NCBI RefSeq assembly: GCF_036227605.1
Contig: NZ_CP109487.1
Coordinates: 2,976,001-3,040,000, forward strand
DNA: 64,000 bases
Direction of reading: 5' to 3'
Source of the DNA: Streptomyces sp. NBC_01439
Lineage (GTDB): Bacteria > Actinomycetota > Actinomycetes > Streptomycetales > Streptomycetaceae
Shown here: positions 9,136-17,981 of the stretch, one piece after another
How the letters are laid out: every line of letters starts with the position of its first letter
How positions within the stretch are numbered: position 1 is the stretch's first letter
Notes under the pieces: generated by a model
What the model was told of the DNA's origin: nothing
Databases searched by the model: none
What the model saw: the letters and a program-made list of their open reading frames with translations, nothing else
Made by a program: the position numbers and the translations under genes

Positions 9136-10131
9136 ATGCCTCTCGTACCGCCCCGGATCAGCAGGCGCCACGCCCTGCGGGTCCTGGTGGCGGTACTCGC
9201 CGTGCTCGGGGTCCTGACGTGGTGGCTCAAGCCCTTCGGGCAGCCGGAACTGGAAGGCGAGCTGACCTTCAGCACGGGCGCGCGAACCGGGGTCTACCAC
9301 CGGTACGGGCAACTGCTGGAGCAGGCGCTGGGCCGGGACATGCCAGGAGTGGACGTGCTCCTGCAGACCAGCGAGGGCTCGCAGGAGAACCTGAAGCGGC
9401 TGGCCACCGGCGAGGCGGACTTCACGGTGGCGACGGCGGACGCGGTCGCCAAGTACCAGCTCGACAAGAAGCCCGGCGCGGACCGACTGCGCGGGGTCGC
9501 ACGGCTGTACGACGACTACGTGCAGCTGGTGGTTCCGGCCGGCTCCCCGGTGCAGTCGGCCCGGGACCTGAGCGGCAAGCGGGTCGCGATCGGTCAGCCG
9601 GGCTCCGGCGTGCGGCTGGTCTCGGAGCGACTGTTGAAGGCGGCGAAGATCGACCCGGTTCTGGACATCACGCCGGTGTCGATCGGCATCGACACCATGC
9701 CGGGTGAGCTGGAGGCCGGCCGGATCGACGCGTTCTTCTGGTCCGGCGGCCTGCCGACGAACGCCGTGAAGGAGCTGTCGGAGCGCTTCGACATCCGGCT
9801 CGTACCGCTCGGTGACCTGATGGAACCGCTCCAGGAGAGCGGCAGCCCGGCACGCTACTACCGGACGGCCGTGATGCCGCAGGACGTCTACACGCGGGCG
9901 CGCAACACCAGCTCGGTATCGACCCTGGCCGTGCCGAACCTGCTGGTGACCACGGCGGGAACCGACCCGCAGCTCACCGAGCAGCTGACGCGGACGGTGA
10001 TCCTCAGCCGCGACCTCGTCGGGCGCGAGGTGCACGCGGCGCAGCTCGTGGACCTGCGGACGGCGATCTACACCGACCCGCTGGACCTGCACGAAGGCGC
10101 ACGCCGGTACTACCGGTCCGTCAAGCCCTGA
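9136..10131 (+). CDS. TAXI-family TRAP transporter solute-binding protein (orphan)
   Basis: A 331-residue extracytoplasmic binding protein of the TAXI type. An uncleaved or Sec-type N-terminal hydrophobic helix (about residues 14-30) precedes the binding fold: FSTGARTGVYHRYGQLL is the TAXI signature region, and residues such as GQPGSGVRLVSERLL and DAFFWSGGLPTNAV line the ligand cleft in relatives. No lipobox is visible. TAXI proteins normally work with a fused TRAP permease, and none is encoded nearby, so it is an orphan or pairs with a distant permease. Ligands in the family are organic acids such as glutamate, glutamine or oxoglutarate. Start ATG 9136, 32 bases after the LysR gene. Confidence 0.85.
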   Translation: MPLVPPRISRRHALRVLVAVLAVLGVLTWWLKPFGQPELEGELTFSTGARTGVYHRYGQLLEQALGRDMPGVDVLLQTSEGSQENLKRLATGEADFTVATADAVAKYQLDKKPGADRLRGVARLYDDYVQLVVPAGSPVQSARDLSGKRVAIGQPGSGVRLVSERLLKAAKIDPVLDITPVSIGIDTMPGELEAGRIDAFFWSGGLPTNAVKELSERFDIRLVPLGDLMEPLQESGSPARYYRTAVMPQDVYTRARNTSSVSTLAVPNLLVTTAGTDPQLTEQLTRTVILSRDLVGREVHAAQLVDLRTAIYTDPLDLHEGARRYYRSVKP

Positions 10132-10143
10132 GCGTCCTGGGGT

Positions 10144-11205
10144 TCACGAAGGGGACGGTGGCGAAGGCAGCAGCATGGTCGCTGCCGCGGCCGCGCCGAT
10201 CAGCCCCGCATGGGTGCCCAGCATCGCCGGCACCACCTGGATGTCCTTGACGAACGAGAGCGTGGCGTAGGCCGCGAGGTGGCTGCGGATCGGGGCGAAG
10301 AGGATGTCGCCGGCCGCGGCCACTCCACCGCCGATGACCGCGATGTCCGTCTCCACGAGGGTCGCGGTGGCCGCGATGGCGGCGGCCAGGGCGCGGCCCG
10401 CCCGGTCGAAGGCGGCCAGGGCGACCGGGTCGCCCTCGGCGGCGGCAGCTGCCACTCCCGCTGCCGTGGCGTCAGGCCGGCCGGCCGCGCCCTTCGCACC
10501 GGTCACGCCGACACCTGCGCCGGCCCCCGCCGTGCCCGACGGCGTCCAGCCCTGGTCCAGGGCCCAGCGGGCGATCGCCGTACCGGAGGCGATCGACTCG
10601 ACGCACCCATGGCCGCCGCACACGCACGGCTCGCCGTCGAACGCCACACTCATGTGGCCGATGTGCCCCGCGTTGCCCGTGGGGCCGGGGTGGAGCTGGT
10701 TGTTCAGGATCAGGCCACCGCCCACGCCCGTGGAGACCACCATGCACAGGGCGTTCGCGTGGCCCCGGGCCGCACCCAGCCAGTGCTCGGCAGCGGTCAT
10801 CGCCACCCCGTCACCGGCCAGCACGGTCGGCAGGTCGGCCCCGCGCGCCGCGAGCTCCGCCACGACCCGCTCTTGGACCGGGAATTCCCGCCAGGCCCCG
10901 ATGTTGACCGGGCTGACCGTGCCCCGGGAGGTGTCCACCGGGCCGGCGCTGCCGATCCCGCAGCGGACCGCCGAGGCCCAAAGCGGCGACTCGGAGAGGT
11001 CGGCGACGACCTCGGCGACCGCCGCCATGACCCCGTCGGCGTCCGCCCCGCGCGGGGTCGGGCGGCGGGTGGTGGCCGTCATCGTGCCGTCGGGTTGCAC
11101 CAGCGCACCGGCAATCTTCGTACCGCCGACGTCGATCGCGACCGTCGGTCCGGCGGCCGCTGCGGCGGCCCGTGGTGCGGGGAACGGGGCGCTGGGAATG
11201 ATCAC
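10144..11205 (-). CDS. ROK-family sugar kinase
   Basis: A 353-residue ROK protein without the helix-turn-helix of ROK repressors, hence a sugar kinase that uses ATP on glucose, mannose, GlcNAc or ManNAc. The phosphate loop AIDVGGTKIAGALV is at about residues 23-36. The zinc-binding signature follows: His in GNAGHIGHM, then CVCGGHGCVESIASG. The catalytic Asp is in VLAGDGVAMTAAEHW. It lies 28 bases downstream of the LacI gene and is probably co-transcribed. Given the endoglycosidase and GH5 genes across the regulator, a mannose or GlcNAc kinase is likely, but specificity cannot be read from the sequence. GTG start at 11205. Confidence 0.88.
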   Translation of the reverse strand: MIIPSAPFPAPRAAAAAAGPTVAIDVGGTKIAGALVQPDGTMTATTRRPTPRGADADGVMAAVAEVVADLSESPLWASAVRCGIGSAGPVDTSRGTVSPVNIGAWREFPVQERVVAELAARGADLPTVLAGDGVAMTAAEHWLGAARGHANALCMVVSTGVGGGLILNNQLHPGPTGNAGHIGHMSVAFDGEPCVCGGHGCVESIASGTAIARWALDQGWTPSGTAGAGAGVGVTGAKGAAGRPDATAAGVAAAAAEGDPVALAAFDRAGRALAAAIAATATLVETDIAVIGGGVAAAGDILFAPIRSHLAAYATLSFVKDIQVVPAMLGTHAGLIGAAAAATMLLPSPPSPS

Positions 11206-11233
11206 GGTGGCGGCTCCAGGAAGGTTTTCAGGA

Positions 11234-12394
11234 TTAAGTATGCGCCGGGGGCGGCGCCGTGCTCTCGCGAGGCTCCAGCCTCGGCCGCTCGCTGATCCGC
11301 ACCCCGGGCGGGCTGCCCGCGAGGACGGCCAGGAGTTCCTCGGCGGCCAGCCGACCGAAGCCGGCGGTGTCCCGTACGAGAGCGGTGAGCCGGGGATGGG
11401 TGACCCGGCAGAGGGCGGAATCGTCCCAGGCCACGATCGAGAGCCGGCCCGGAACCGGGATGCTCAGCTCGGCGGCGACCGCGCGCCCGGCCACGGCCAT
11501 CACGTCGTTGTCGTAGACGAGCGCCGTGGGTGGATCCGGCTCGGCCAGGACCCGTCGCGTGGCCGCCGCGCCCTCGGCGTCGGAGTAGTCGGTGACCACC
11601 GAGCGCACTTGGTCCGGACCCAGGCCGCGACGTGCGGCCTCGGTCCGGAGGGACTCCATCCGGCGGACCGTGTGGGCGAGGCCGGGGAGCCCGGCGACGT
11701 GCACGATCCTGCGGTGGCCGAGCCCGTACAGGTGCTCGAGGACCTGTGCCATGGCGCCGGCGTCGTCGGCCCGGACGGAAGACAGAGCCGCGGACAGAGC
11801 CGCGGAGGGAGCCGGGGCCTGGGCCTGGGTGGAAGCCTGGGCCGGATCCTGGGCCGGATCCTGGGCGGGAGCCGAGGAGGGCCCTGTCCTGCCCTCGAGA
11901 CCGGTGGCCGCGCCGCCGTCCGGGAAGAGGGCCTCGCCGATGGTGACCGCGGGCAGGGCCAGTCCCTCCAGGAGCGCCGGTCTCGGGTCGCTGGTCCGCG
12001 GGTCGACGACGAGCACGCCGTCGACCCGTCGCTCGGCCCACCAGCGGCGGTAGACCGCGCATTCGGCGTCGATGTCCTCGACGACCTGGAACAACAGGGC
12101 GGTGCGGGCCGCGGAGAGGACCTCCTGGATGCCGGAGACGAGCTGGAGGAAGAACGACTCGACGCCGAGCGTGTGCGCGGGCCGGGCGAGGACCAGGCCG
12201 ACGGCTCCGGAGCGTTCGCCGGACAGGGCCCGGGCCGCACTGTTGGGCTGCCAGCCGAGTTCCTCGGCGACGCGCCGGATCCGGGCCCGGGTGTCCTGCG
12301 AGACGCCCGGCCGGCCGTTGAGCGCGAAGGAGACGGCGCTCTCCGACACGCCGGCCTGCCGGGCGATGTCCTTGATCGTGGGTCTGCGGGCCAT
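11234..12394 (-). CDS. LacI-family transcriptional repressor
   Basis: A 386-residue LacI regulator starting MARRPTIKDIARQAGVSES, with the HTH and hinge helix (NSAARALSGERS) followed by a sugar-binding PBP1-like domain. ATG 12394 follows a GAGG ribosome site; another ATG at 12406 lacks one. A low-complexity insert of about 30 residues (repeats of AQDP, then SAALSAALSS) sits in the middle of the ligand domain, encoded by short tandem repeats near 11780-11880. It is longer than normal and may be a surface loop. It heads the kinase gene and is divergent from the GH5-GH85 pair. A palindrome at 12884-12901 is its likely operator, so it probably represses the glycan genes until a sugar inducer binds. 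Confidence 0.9.
   Translation of the reverse strand: MARRPTIKDIARQAGVSESAVSFALNGRPGVSQDTRARIRRVAEELGWQPNSAARALSGERSGAVGLVLARPAHTLGVESFFLQLVSGIQEVLSAARTALLFQVVEDIDAECAVYRRWWAERRVDGVLVVDPRTSDPRPALLEGLALPAVTIGEALFPDGGAATGLEGRTGPSSAPAQDPAQDPAQASTQAQAPAPSAALSAALSSVRADDAGAMAQVLEHLYGLGHRRIVHVAGLPGLAHTVRRMESLRTEAARRGLGPDQVRSVVTDYSDAEGAAATRRVLAEPDPPTALVYDNDVMAVAGRAVAAELSIPVPGRLSIVAWDDSALCRVTHPRLTALVRDTAGFGRLAAEELLAVLAGSPPGVRISERPRLEPRESTAPPPAHT
11780..11880. repeat. Short tandem repeats inside the LacI gene
   Basis: Imperfect tandem units, GACAGAGCCGCG twice and GGCCGGATCCTG twice, in frame with the LacI reading frame. They encode the AQDPAQDPAQ and SAALSAALSS loop insert. Confidence 0.7.
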
Positions 12395-12883
12395 GGCCTG
12401 CCTCATTCGTCCTTCGGGTGCGTCACACGTGGCGGAATACGGACGGCAATGGCCGGACCGTACGCGATCCTGCCCCGACAGGCCGCTTTTATGACGATCC
12501 ATTGGTCTTCCGGGGGGTGCGTCGAGCGGCGGCCGTGGCTCGAAGTCCACCTCGGCCGCCCGGTCCACCGGAACGTGCGGGAGTCGGGCCGCGGCACGGT
12601 GACCGGCCAAGTCCCCTACGGCGAACCGGCGTAGGCCCGTATGGGGCCCCGCGCGCCCGGGGCGACGGCCGCGGCCGGATCGGGCGCCGCCACCCACGGC
12701 CCTTTCGGGGCGGGGCCGTTGGGCCCGGTCACCATCCCCACGTCCTCGAACCCCCCGGGCCGGTGCGCTCCGGTCGGCGGTGCGGCCGCCCCCGTACGGC
12801 CCGAGGCAGAACGGGCCCGAAGCGGCGACCGCGTGACCGAAATACCGCTGTCCATTTCCACGCACTTCGTTTCAGCCGGCCGT
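12395..12883. other. Gene-free stretch between divergent lacI and GH5 genes
   Basis: About 490 bases with open frames on both strands but none with a convincing start, ribosome site or recognisable product. It presumably holds the lacI promoter. The right end leads into the palindromic operator. I see no RNA gene in it. Confidence 0.6.
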
Positions 12884-12901
12884 AACTAAAGCGCATTAGT
12901 T
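12884..12901. promoter_or_regulatory. Probable LacI operator upstream of the glycosidase genes
   Basis: AACTAAAGCGCATTAGTT is an 18-base palindrome with a central GCGC and a single asymmetric pair (positions 7 and 12). LacI-family operators are typically such palindromes with a central CG. The core AAGCGCAT occurs again as a direct tandem pair at 12944-12951 and 12952-12959, giving three copies ahead of the GH5 gene. Binding by the divergent LacI regulator is inferred from position. Confidence 0.65.
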
Positions 12902-13014
12902 TCCTCAGGATCTTCACCTAGAACCCTTGTGTCAACTGGGCTGAAGCGCATAAGCGCATGGTCAGGGGCCCTGTTGACTTTCCCGATCGGCACCGGCAGG
13001 TTGTGGCGCATCCG

Positions 13015-14298
13015 ATGAAGTCCTCCAGAACTCCAGGACGCCCCGTGCACGATGACGTGCTCCGCTTCGGCGCCAACTACACGCCGGCCCGCGGCTGGTT
13101 CCACCACTGGCTGGACTTCGACCTCGACGAGGTGCGGGCCGACCTCGATTCGATCGCCGCGCTCGGGTTGGACCACGTCCGCGTCTTCCCGCTGTGGCCG
13201 GTCTTCCAGCCGAACCGGACGCTGATCCGGCCGCGCGCCGTCGAGCAGCTCGTCGCGCTCGCCGACGCGGCCGCCGAACGCGGGCTCGACGTCAACGTGG
13301 ACGGGCTGCAGGGGCACTTGTCGAGCTTCGACTTCCTGCCCGCCTGGACCCGGACCTGGCACCGGCGCAACATCTTCACCGACCCGGACGTGGTCGCCGG
13401 GCAGGAGGAGTACTTGCGCACGCTGGCCGCGGCCCTCGCCGACCGGCCGAACTTCCTGGGCATGACGGTCGGCAACGAGATCAACCAGTTCTCCGGCGCC
13501 CCGCACCCCGACCCCGACCGGATCACCCCGGACCAGGCCGCCCGCTGGCTGGAGCGGATGCTCGCCGCCTGCGAGGAGGGCGCACCAGGGCGGCTGCACC
13601 TGCATGCCGAGTACGACGCGGCCTGGTACCGGGACGGACACCCGTTCACGGCGGCCCATGCGGCCCGGCTGGGCGGGGTCACCGCCGTGCACTCCTGGGT
13701 GTTCAACGGCACCGCGCAGCGCCACGGCCGGAGCGGGACGGCGACGGAGCACCATGCCGCGTACCTGATCGAGCTCTCCAAGGCCTGGGCCCTGGACCCG
13801 CACCGCCCGGTGTGGCTCCAAGAGGTCGGTGCCCCGGCGCCGTTGATCCCGCCCGCGCACGCGGCGCGCTTCACCGAGGCCACCGTCGCCAACGCCCTGG
13901 ACTGCCCGGACCTGTGGGGCGTGACCTGGTGGTGCTCGCACGACGTGTCCCGGGAGCTGGCGGACTTCCCGGAGCTGGAGTACGGCCTCGGCCTGCTCAC
14001 CAACGACCGCCGGACCAAGCCGGCCGGCGCCGCCGTCTCCCGGATCGCCGCGCGGTGGCGGGGCCGCGCGCACCGCCCGGCGCCGCGGTCCACCGCGCTC
14101 GCCGTGGACGTCGGTGCGGGGGCGCAGGCTCCGGGGCGCTCGGTGTGCGCCCCGGGCGGCGCGTTCTTCGAAGCCTGGGCCTCGCTGACGGCCCAGGGGG
14201 TGCGCCCCGCGGTGGTCCTCGCGGAGCGTGCCGCGGACCCCGCCCATCTGGCCGCGCGCGGCATCACCGAGGTGCTGCGCGTGCACGACGTGACCTGA
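13015..14298 (+). CDS. GH5-type glycoside hydrolase, probable beta-mannosidase (GH5_18-like)
   Basis: A 427-residue (beta/alpha)8 hydrolase. FGANYTPARGWFHHWLDFD and HVRVFPLWPVFQPNR resemble the GH5_18 subfamily, whose studied members cut the Man-beta-1,4-GlcNAc core left after N-glycans are trimmed. The clan-A catalytic pair is present: acid/base Glu155 in VGNEINQ and nucleophile Glu270 in VWLQEVGAPA. No signal peptide is seen, so it should act in the cytosol. ATG 13015 gives the best start; an ATG at 12958 would include the AAGCGCAT repeats in the coding region. It is 45 bases before the GH85 gene and forms an operon with it. The subfamily is assigned from motif memory, so a mannanase or other GH5 activity is possible. 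Confidence 0.8.
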   Translation: MKSSRTPGRPVHDDVLRFGANYTPARGWFHHWLDFDLDEVRADLDSIAALGLDHVRVFPLWPVFQPNRTLIRPRAVEQLVALADAAAERGLDVNVDGLQGHLSSFDFLPAWTRTWHRRNIFTDPDVVAGQEEYLRTLAAALADRPNFLGMTVGNEINQFSGAPHPDPDRITPDQAARWLERMLAACEEGAPGRLHLHAEYDAAWYRDGHPFTAAHAARLGGVTAVHSWVFNGTAQRHGRSGTATEHHAAYLIELSKAWALDPHRPVWLQEVGAPAPLIPPAHAARFTEATVANALDCPDLWGVTWWCSHDVSRELADFPELEYGLGLLTNDRRTKPAGAAVSRIAARWRGRAHRPAPRSTALAVDVGAGAQAPGRSVCAPGGAFFEAWASLTAQGVRPAVVLAERAADPAHLAARGITEVLRVHDVT

Positions 14299-14343
14299 CC
14301 GGCCGATCTCCCGGTCCCCCGATCCCTTCGTGAGGAGCCCCGC

Positions 14344-16536
14344 ATGCCCGAGACCGACGACGTCGTCGATCCGCGTACGCCGCCCGCCTCGGTACGGCCG
14401 ACCCGGCGCAGGGTGCTGGTCACCGGGGCCGGGGCCGCCGTGCTGCTGGGTCTGGCGGGCCGCGCCCGGGCCGCCGCCGCGCCCGCGCCCTTACCGGTGA
14501 GAGCGCCCGCCGCGGCACCGGCACCGGCACCGGCACCGGTCGACCTGGCCCCGTACGCCTCGTACTGGTTCCCGGACTCCCTCCCGTCGGGGGCCCCCGG
14601 TCCCGGGATCGTGTGGCGCTCGCTGAGCCGGTGGACCCCCGAGAGCGATCCCGATCTGGCCCACAACACCTCGACCGTGCCACTGGCGCAGCGGTTCACC
14701 CCGGTCCCGGCGAACCGGGACGCCCGCGCCGGCCAGGCCCGCATCGCCTCCCTGGTCTCCTTCGGGCCCACGGCCGGGAACCCGTCCCAGGGCTCCCCGA
14801 CCGCCGACCACTACGCGCTCACGCACTGGGCGTACATCGACGAGCTGGTCTTCTGGGGCGGTTCGGCCGGCGAGGGCATCGTGCTCGCGCCGAACGCGCC
14901 GGTGGTCGACGCCGCCCACCGCAACGGCGTCCGGGTGCTGGGCAACGTGTTCCTGCCGCCCGTCGCCTACGGCGGCGACCTGCGGTGGACCTGCGACCTG
15001 GTGCGGCGGGACTCCCTGGGCCGCTTCCCGATCGCCGACAAGCTGGTCGAGGTGGCGCGGACCTACGGCTTCGACGGCTGGTTCGTGAACGCCGAGACCG
15101 ACGGCGGGGACAGCGCGCTCGCCACCCGGATGCGGGAGTTCCTGCGCGCCCTGCGGGCGGCCGGCGAGCCGCACGGACTGCGCACCACCTGGTACGACGC
15201 CATGAACAACACCGGCCGGGTGGGCTGGCAGGGCGCCCTCAACGCGCTCAACCAGGAGTTCTTCGAGGACCGGGCCGGGACGGTCTCGGACACGATGTTC
15301 GTGGACTTCCGTTGGACCCCGGACACCCTGGCCGCCTCGGGCACGCTCGCCGACCGCCTCGGCCGCTCCCGCCACGACCTGTGGGCCGCGGTCGACACCG
15401 AATCCCGCGGCTGGGACGCGGTCGTCGACTGGGACGCGATCGTCCCGCGCGGGCGGGACCACGTCGTCAGCTACGGCTTCTACCGGCCCGAGTGGACCCG
15501 CAACCACCTCACCGACCGCTCCCCCGGCGCCTTCCACCGTGCCGACGACCGGTTCTGGACGGGCGAGTCCCTGGACCCGGCCCGGCCGGCGCCCGGGGCC
15601 CGCTGGCGGGCGCCGGCGACGGCCGTCGCCGACCGGTCCACCGTCACCGGGCTCCCCTTCGCCTGCTCCTTCAACACCGGGCACGGGCTGCGCTGGTACG
15701 ACAGCGGCAGGGTCGTTTCGGACACGCCCTGGAACCACCTCGGGCTCCAGGACCGGCTCCCCGGCCGCCGCTGGGCGGTCGACACCGCCGGGGCGCGCCC
15801 CTCGGTCACCCTGGACTTCGCGAGCGCCTGGCGCGGCGGCTCCAGCCTGCTGGTCGAGGGCGAGCTGACCGCCCCGGTGACCATCGGGCTGCACTCCACA
15901 CGGCTGCCGCTGACCCGCGGGTCGGTCCTGGAGCTGGTGCACGCCACCGGACCGGAGCCGGTCGCCGCGGAGATCACGGCGAAAGCCGCGGCGGGGATCG
16001 CGGTGGAGGTCGGCGTGGCCGTCCGCGAGCCGTCCGGCCCCGGCGAGCCCGTCCCGTACACGTGGCTGCCGGCCGCGACCCGGGACGGTGGGCGGGGCTG
16101 GCGCACGACGCGGGCCGCTCTGACGGCACTGGCCGGCAGGACCGCGTACGGCCTCGCGGTACGGATCACCGCGCTCGGGAAGGGACCGGTGGTGTGGCGG
16201 ATCGGCGCCGTGTCGGTGCGCGACGAGACCCGCACCCGGCGCCCGGTGCCTCCCACCGCACTGGTCGTGGACGCCTCGTCCCGGCAGGACGGCCGGGCCC
16301 GGGTGCGTCTGTCCTGGCGGGCGGCGGCCGGCCCCGACGGGCGGCCGCGCCACTACGAGGTGTGGCGGGTCCTGCCCGACGGCACGCGGCGCTTCCTCGG
16401 GGGCACCTGCGGCACCGCCCTGTACCTGCCCGCCGTCCCGCGCGCCGGACGGGAACGGGCGGCGGCCTTCGAGGTCCGGGCCGTCGACGAGCTGTACGCG
16501 GTGTCGGAGGCGGCCCGCACCGCCCTCGTCTGGTAG
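14344..16536 (+). CDS. Secreted GH85 endo-beta-N-acetylglucosaminidase
   Basis: A 730-residue endoglycosidase that cuts the GlcNAc-beta-1,4-GlcNAc core of N-glycans and releases the glycan from the protein. TRRRVLVTGAGAAVLL at residues 20-35 is a twin-arginine (Tat) signal, followed by a Pro/Ala-rich linker. The GH85 catalytic domain runs from about 70 to 430 with the substrate-assisted pair Asn249 and Glu251 in GWFVNAETD. The rest is beta-rich, with a fibronectin-like C-terminus (PPTALVVDASSR to the end). A good GAGGAG ribosome site precedes ATG 14344. With the GH5 gene, ROK kinase and LacI regulator it forms a plausible glycan scavenging locus. Confidence 0.92.
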   Translation: MPETDDVVDPRTPPASVRPTRRRVLVTGAGAAVLLGLAGRARAAAAPAPLPVRAPAAAPAPAPAPVDLAPYASYWFPDSLPSGAPGPGIVWRSLSRWTPESDPDLAHNTSTVPLAQRFTPVPANRDARAGQARIASLVSFGPTAGNPSQGSPTADHYALTHWAYIDELVFWGGSAGEGIVLAPNAPVVDAAHRNGVRVLGNVFLPPVAYGGDLRWTCDLVRRDSLGRFPIADKLVEVARTYGFDGWFVNAETDGGDSALATRMREFLRALRAAGEPHGLRTTWYDAMNNTGRVGWQGALNALNQEFFEDRAGTVSDTMFVDFRWTPDTLAASGTLADRLGRSRHDLWAAVDTESRGWDAVVDWDAIVPRGRDHVVSYGFYRPEWTRNHLTDRSPGAFHRADDRFWTGESLDPARPAPGARWRAPATAVADRSTVTGLPFACSFNTGHGLRWYDSGRVVSDTPWNHLGLQDRLPGRRWAVDTAGARPSVTLDFASAWRGGSSLLVEGELTAPVTIGLHSTRLPLTRGSVLELVHATGPEPVAAEITAKAAAGIAVEVGVAVREPSGPGEPVPYTWLPAATRDGGRGWRTTRAALTALAGRTAYGLAVRITALGKGPVVWRIGAVSVRDETRTRRPVPPTALVVDASSRQDGRARVRLSWRAAAGPDGRPRHYEVWRVLPDGTRRFLGGTCGTALYLPAVPRAGRERAAAFEVRAVDELYAVSEAARTALVW

Positions 16537-16556
16537 CCGGACAGGGGGTCTGTGGC

Positions 16557-17969
16557 TCAGCCGCCCTGGGGGTCGGTGCGCGGGACGGCCACCGTCACCC
16601 GCAGCCCGTGCGGCGGGTTCTTCTCGTAGGAGAGGGACCCGCCGCCCGCGGCGAGCAGGGCACGGGAGATCGACAGGCCGAGCCCGGAACCCTTGACGTT
16701 CTGGTGGCGGCCGCTGCGCCAGAACCGGTCGCCGACGCGGAGCAGCTCGTCCTCGGTGAGGCCGGGGCCGCGGTCTGCGACGGCCACGCGGACGGTGCGC
16801 CCCTCGGTGGAGACCGAAACCTCGACCTCCTCGCCCGCGGGGGTGAATTTGAGGGCGTTGTCGATGACCGCGTCGAGCGCACTGGACAGGGCGATGGGGT
16901 CGGCCCAGCCGGTGATGGCGCTGCGGCCCGTCTCGGTGAGCCGTACGCCCTTCTCCTCGGCGTAGGGGCGCCACGCGGCGACCCGCTCGGCCGTCAGGGC
17001 CCCGATGTCGGTGAGGCTGATCTCGGCGGAGGCGTGCTCGGCCAGCGCCAGGTCCAGCAGGTCGTCTAGGACCTGGGTCAGGCGCTTGCCCTCGGTGCGC
17101 ACGGAGGCGATCTCCTCGTTCCCCTCTGGCAGTTCGAGGGCGAGCAGCTCGATCCGCAGGAGCAGCGCCGCGAGCGGATTGCGCAGCTGGTGGGAGGCGT
17201 CGGCGACGAACGCGCGCTGCTGTTCCAGGACCTCTTCGACGTTGTCGGCCATCTCGTTGAACGAGTGGGCCAGGCGTTGGAGTTCCGGGGGCCCGCCGGC
17301 GGCCGCGACCCGCGAGTTCATCCGTCCGGTGGCGATGCCGTGGGCGGCCGCGTCCAAGGTCTGGACGGGCTTGAGGACCCAGCTGGTGAGCTTGAGGGCG
17401 GCGCCGAAGGCGACCAGCATGGCGGCGGCGAGTCCGCCCACGATCAGCAGCCAGCCCTTCAGGATCCGGGCGCGCATCTGGTCGGTCGGGGATTCGGTGG
17501 CGACGACCGCGACCACGTCCCCGTCGAGGACGACCGGGGAGATGACGAGCAGTTTGCCGTCGGTCTGCCAGGGCCACACCTGCGGCGGATCGTGGCTGCG
17601 CCGGCCGGCCAGCGCCTGCTCCAGGGCCCGGCGCCCCTCGCGGGAATCCGGGAGCTGCCACCAGCCCGGGGACCGAGCCAGGGCGTTGTCGTCCCGGTAG
17701 AAGATGCCGGCGCGGATCCCGTACAGCGTTTGGTAGCGGGCGAGTTCCTGCCCGAGGGTCTCGCGGCGCTCGGCGGCGCCCATGGATCCGGAACCCTCGG
17801 CGTCGATGAAGAACTGTGCGAGGGCGGCGAAGCGGGCGCTGTCGTCGATCCGGTCGACCACCACCCGCTGCTGCTGCCCGGCGGCCAGGCTCACGGCGAG
17901 CGGGAAGCCGAGGGCGAGCAGCGTGCCCGCCATCAGGATGACGAGCAGCGGGAGCAGACGGGCACGCAC
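16557..17969 (-). CDS. gluK: Sensor histidine kinase of the glutamate system (GluK)
   Basis: A 470-residue membrane histidine kinase. TM1 is at about 5-30, an extracytoplasmic sensor domain at 31-168, TM2 at 170-194, HAMP at about 195-247, then the phosphoacceptor His260 in FVADASHQLRNPLAALL and the ATPase domain with N box (IDNALKF) and G boxes (DRGPGLT, GSGLGLSIS). It is transcribed 12 bases after the response regulator and ends convergent with the GH85 gene. A pair at this position, next to the glutamate importer, is the GluR-GluK system described for glutamate sensing in S. coelicolor (recalled). The ligand is therefore inferred from synteny. Confidence 0.88.
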   Translation of the reverse strand: MRARLLPLLVILMAGTLLALGFPLAVSLAAGQQQRVVVDRIDDSARFAALAQFFIDAEGSGSMGAAERRETLGQELARYQTLYGIRAGIFYRDDNALARSPGWWQLPDSREGRRALEQALAGRRSHDPPQVWPWQTDGKLLVISPVVLDGDVVAVVATESPTDQMRARILKGWLLIVGGLAAAMLVAFGAALKLTSWVLKPVQTLDAAAHGIATGRMNSRVAAAGGPPELQRLAHSFNEMADNVEEVLEQQRAFVADASHQLRNPLAALLLRIELLALELPEGNEEIASVRTEGKRLTQVLDDLLDLALAEHASAEISLTDIGALTAERVAAWRPYAEEKGVRLTETGRSAITGWADPIALSSALDAVIDNALKFTPAGEEVEVSVSTEGRTVRVAVADRGPGLTEDELLRVGDRFWRSGRHQNVKGSGLGLSISRALLAAGGGSLSYEKNPPHGLRVTVAVPRTDPQGG

Positions 17970-17981
17970 GACAGAAGGTTC

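Noticed and set aside
10304..12634. A 776-codon plus-strand frame over the ROK and LacI genes
   Set aside because: Antisense shadow of two well-defined genes; no motif.
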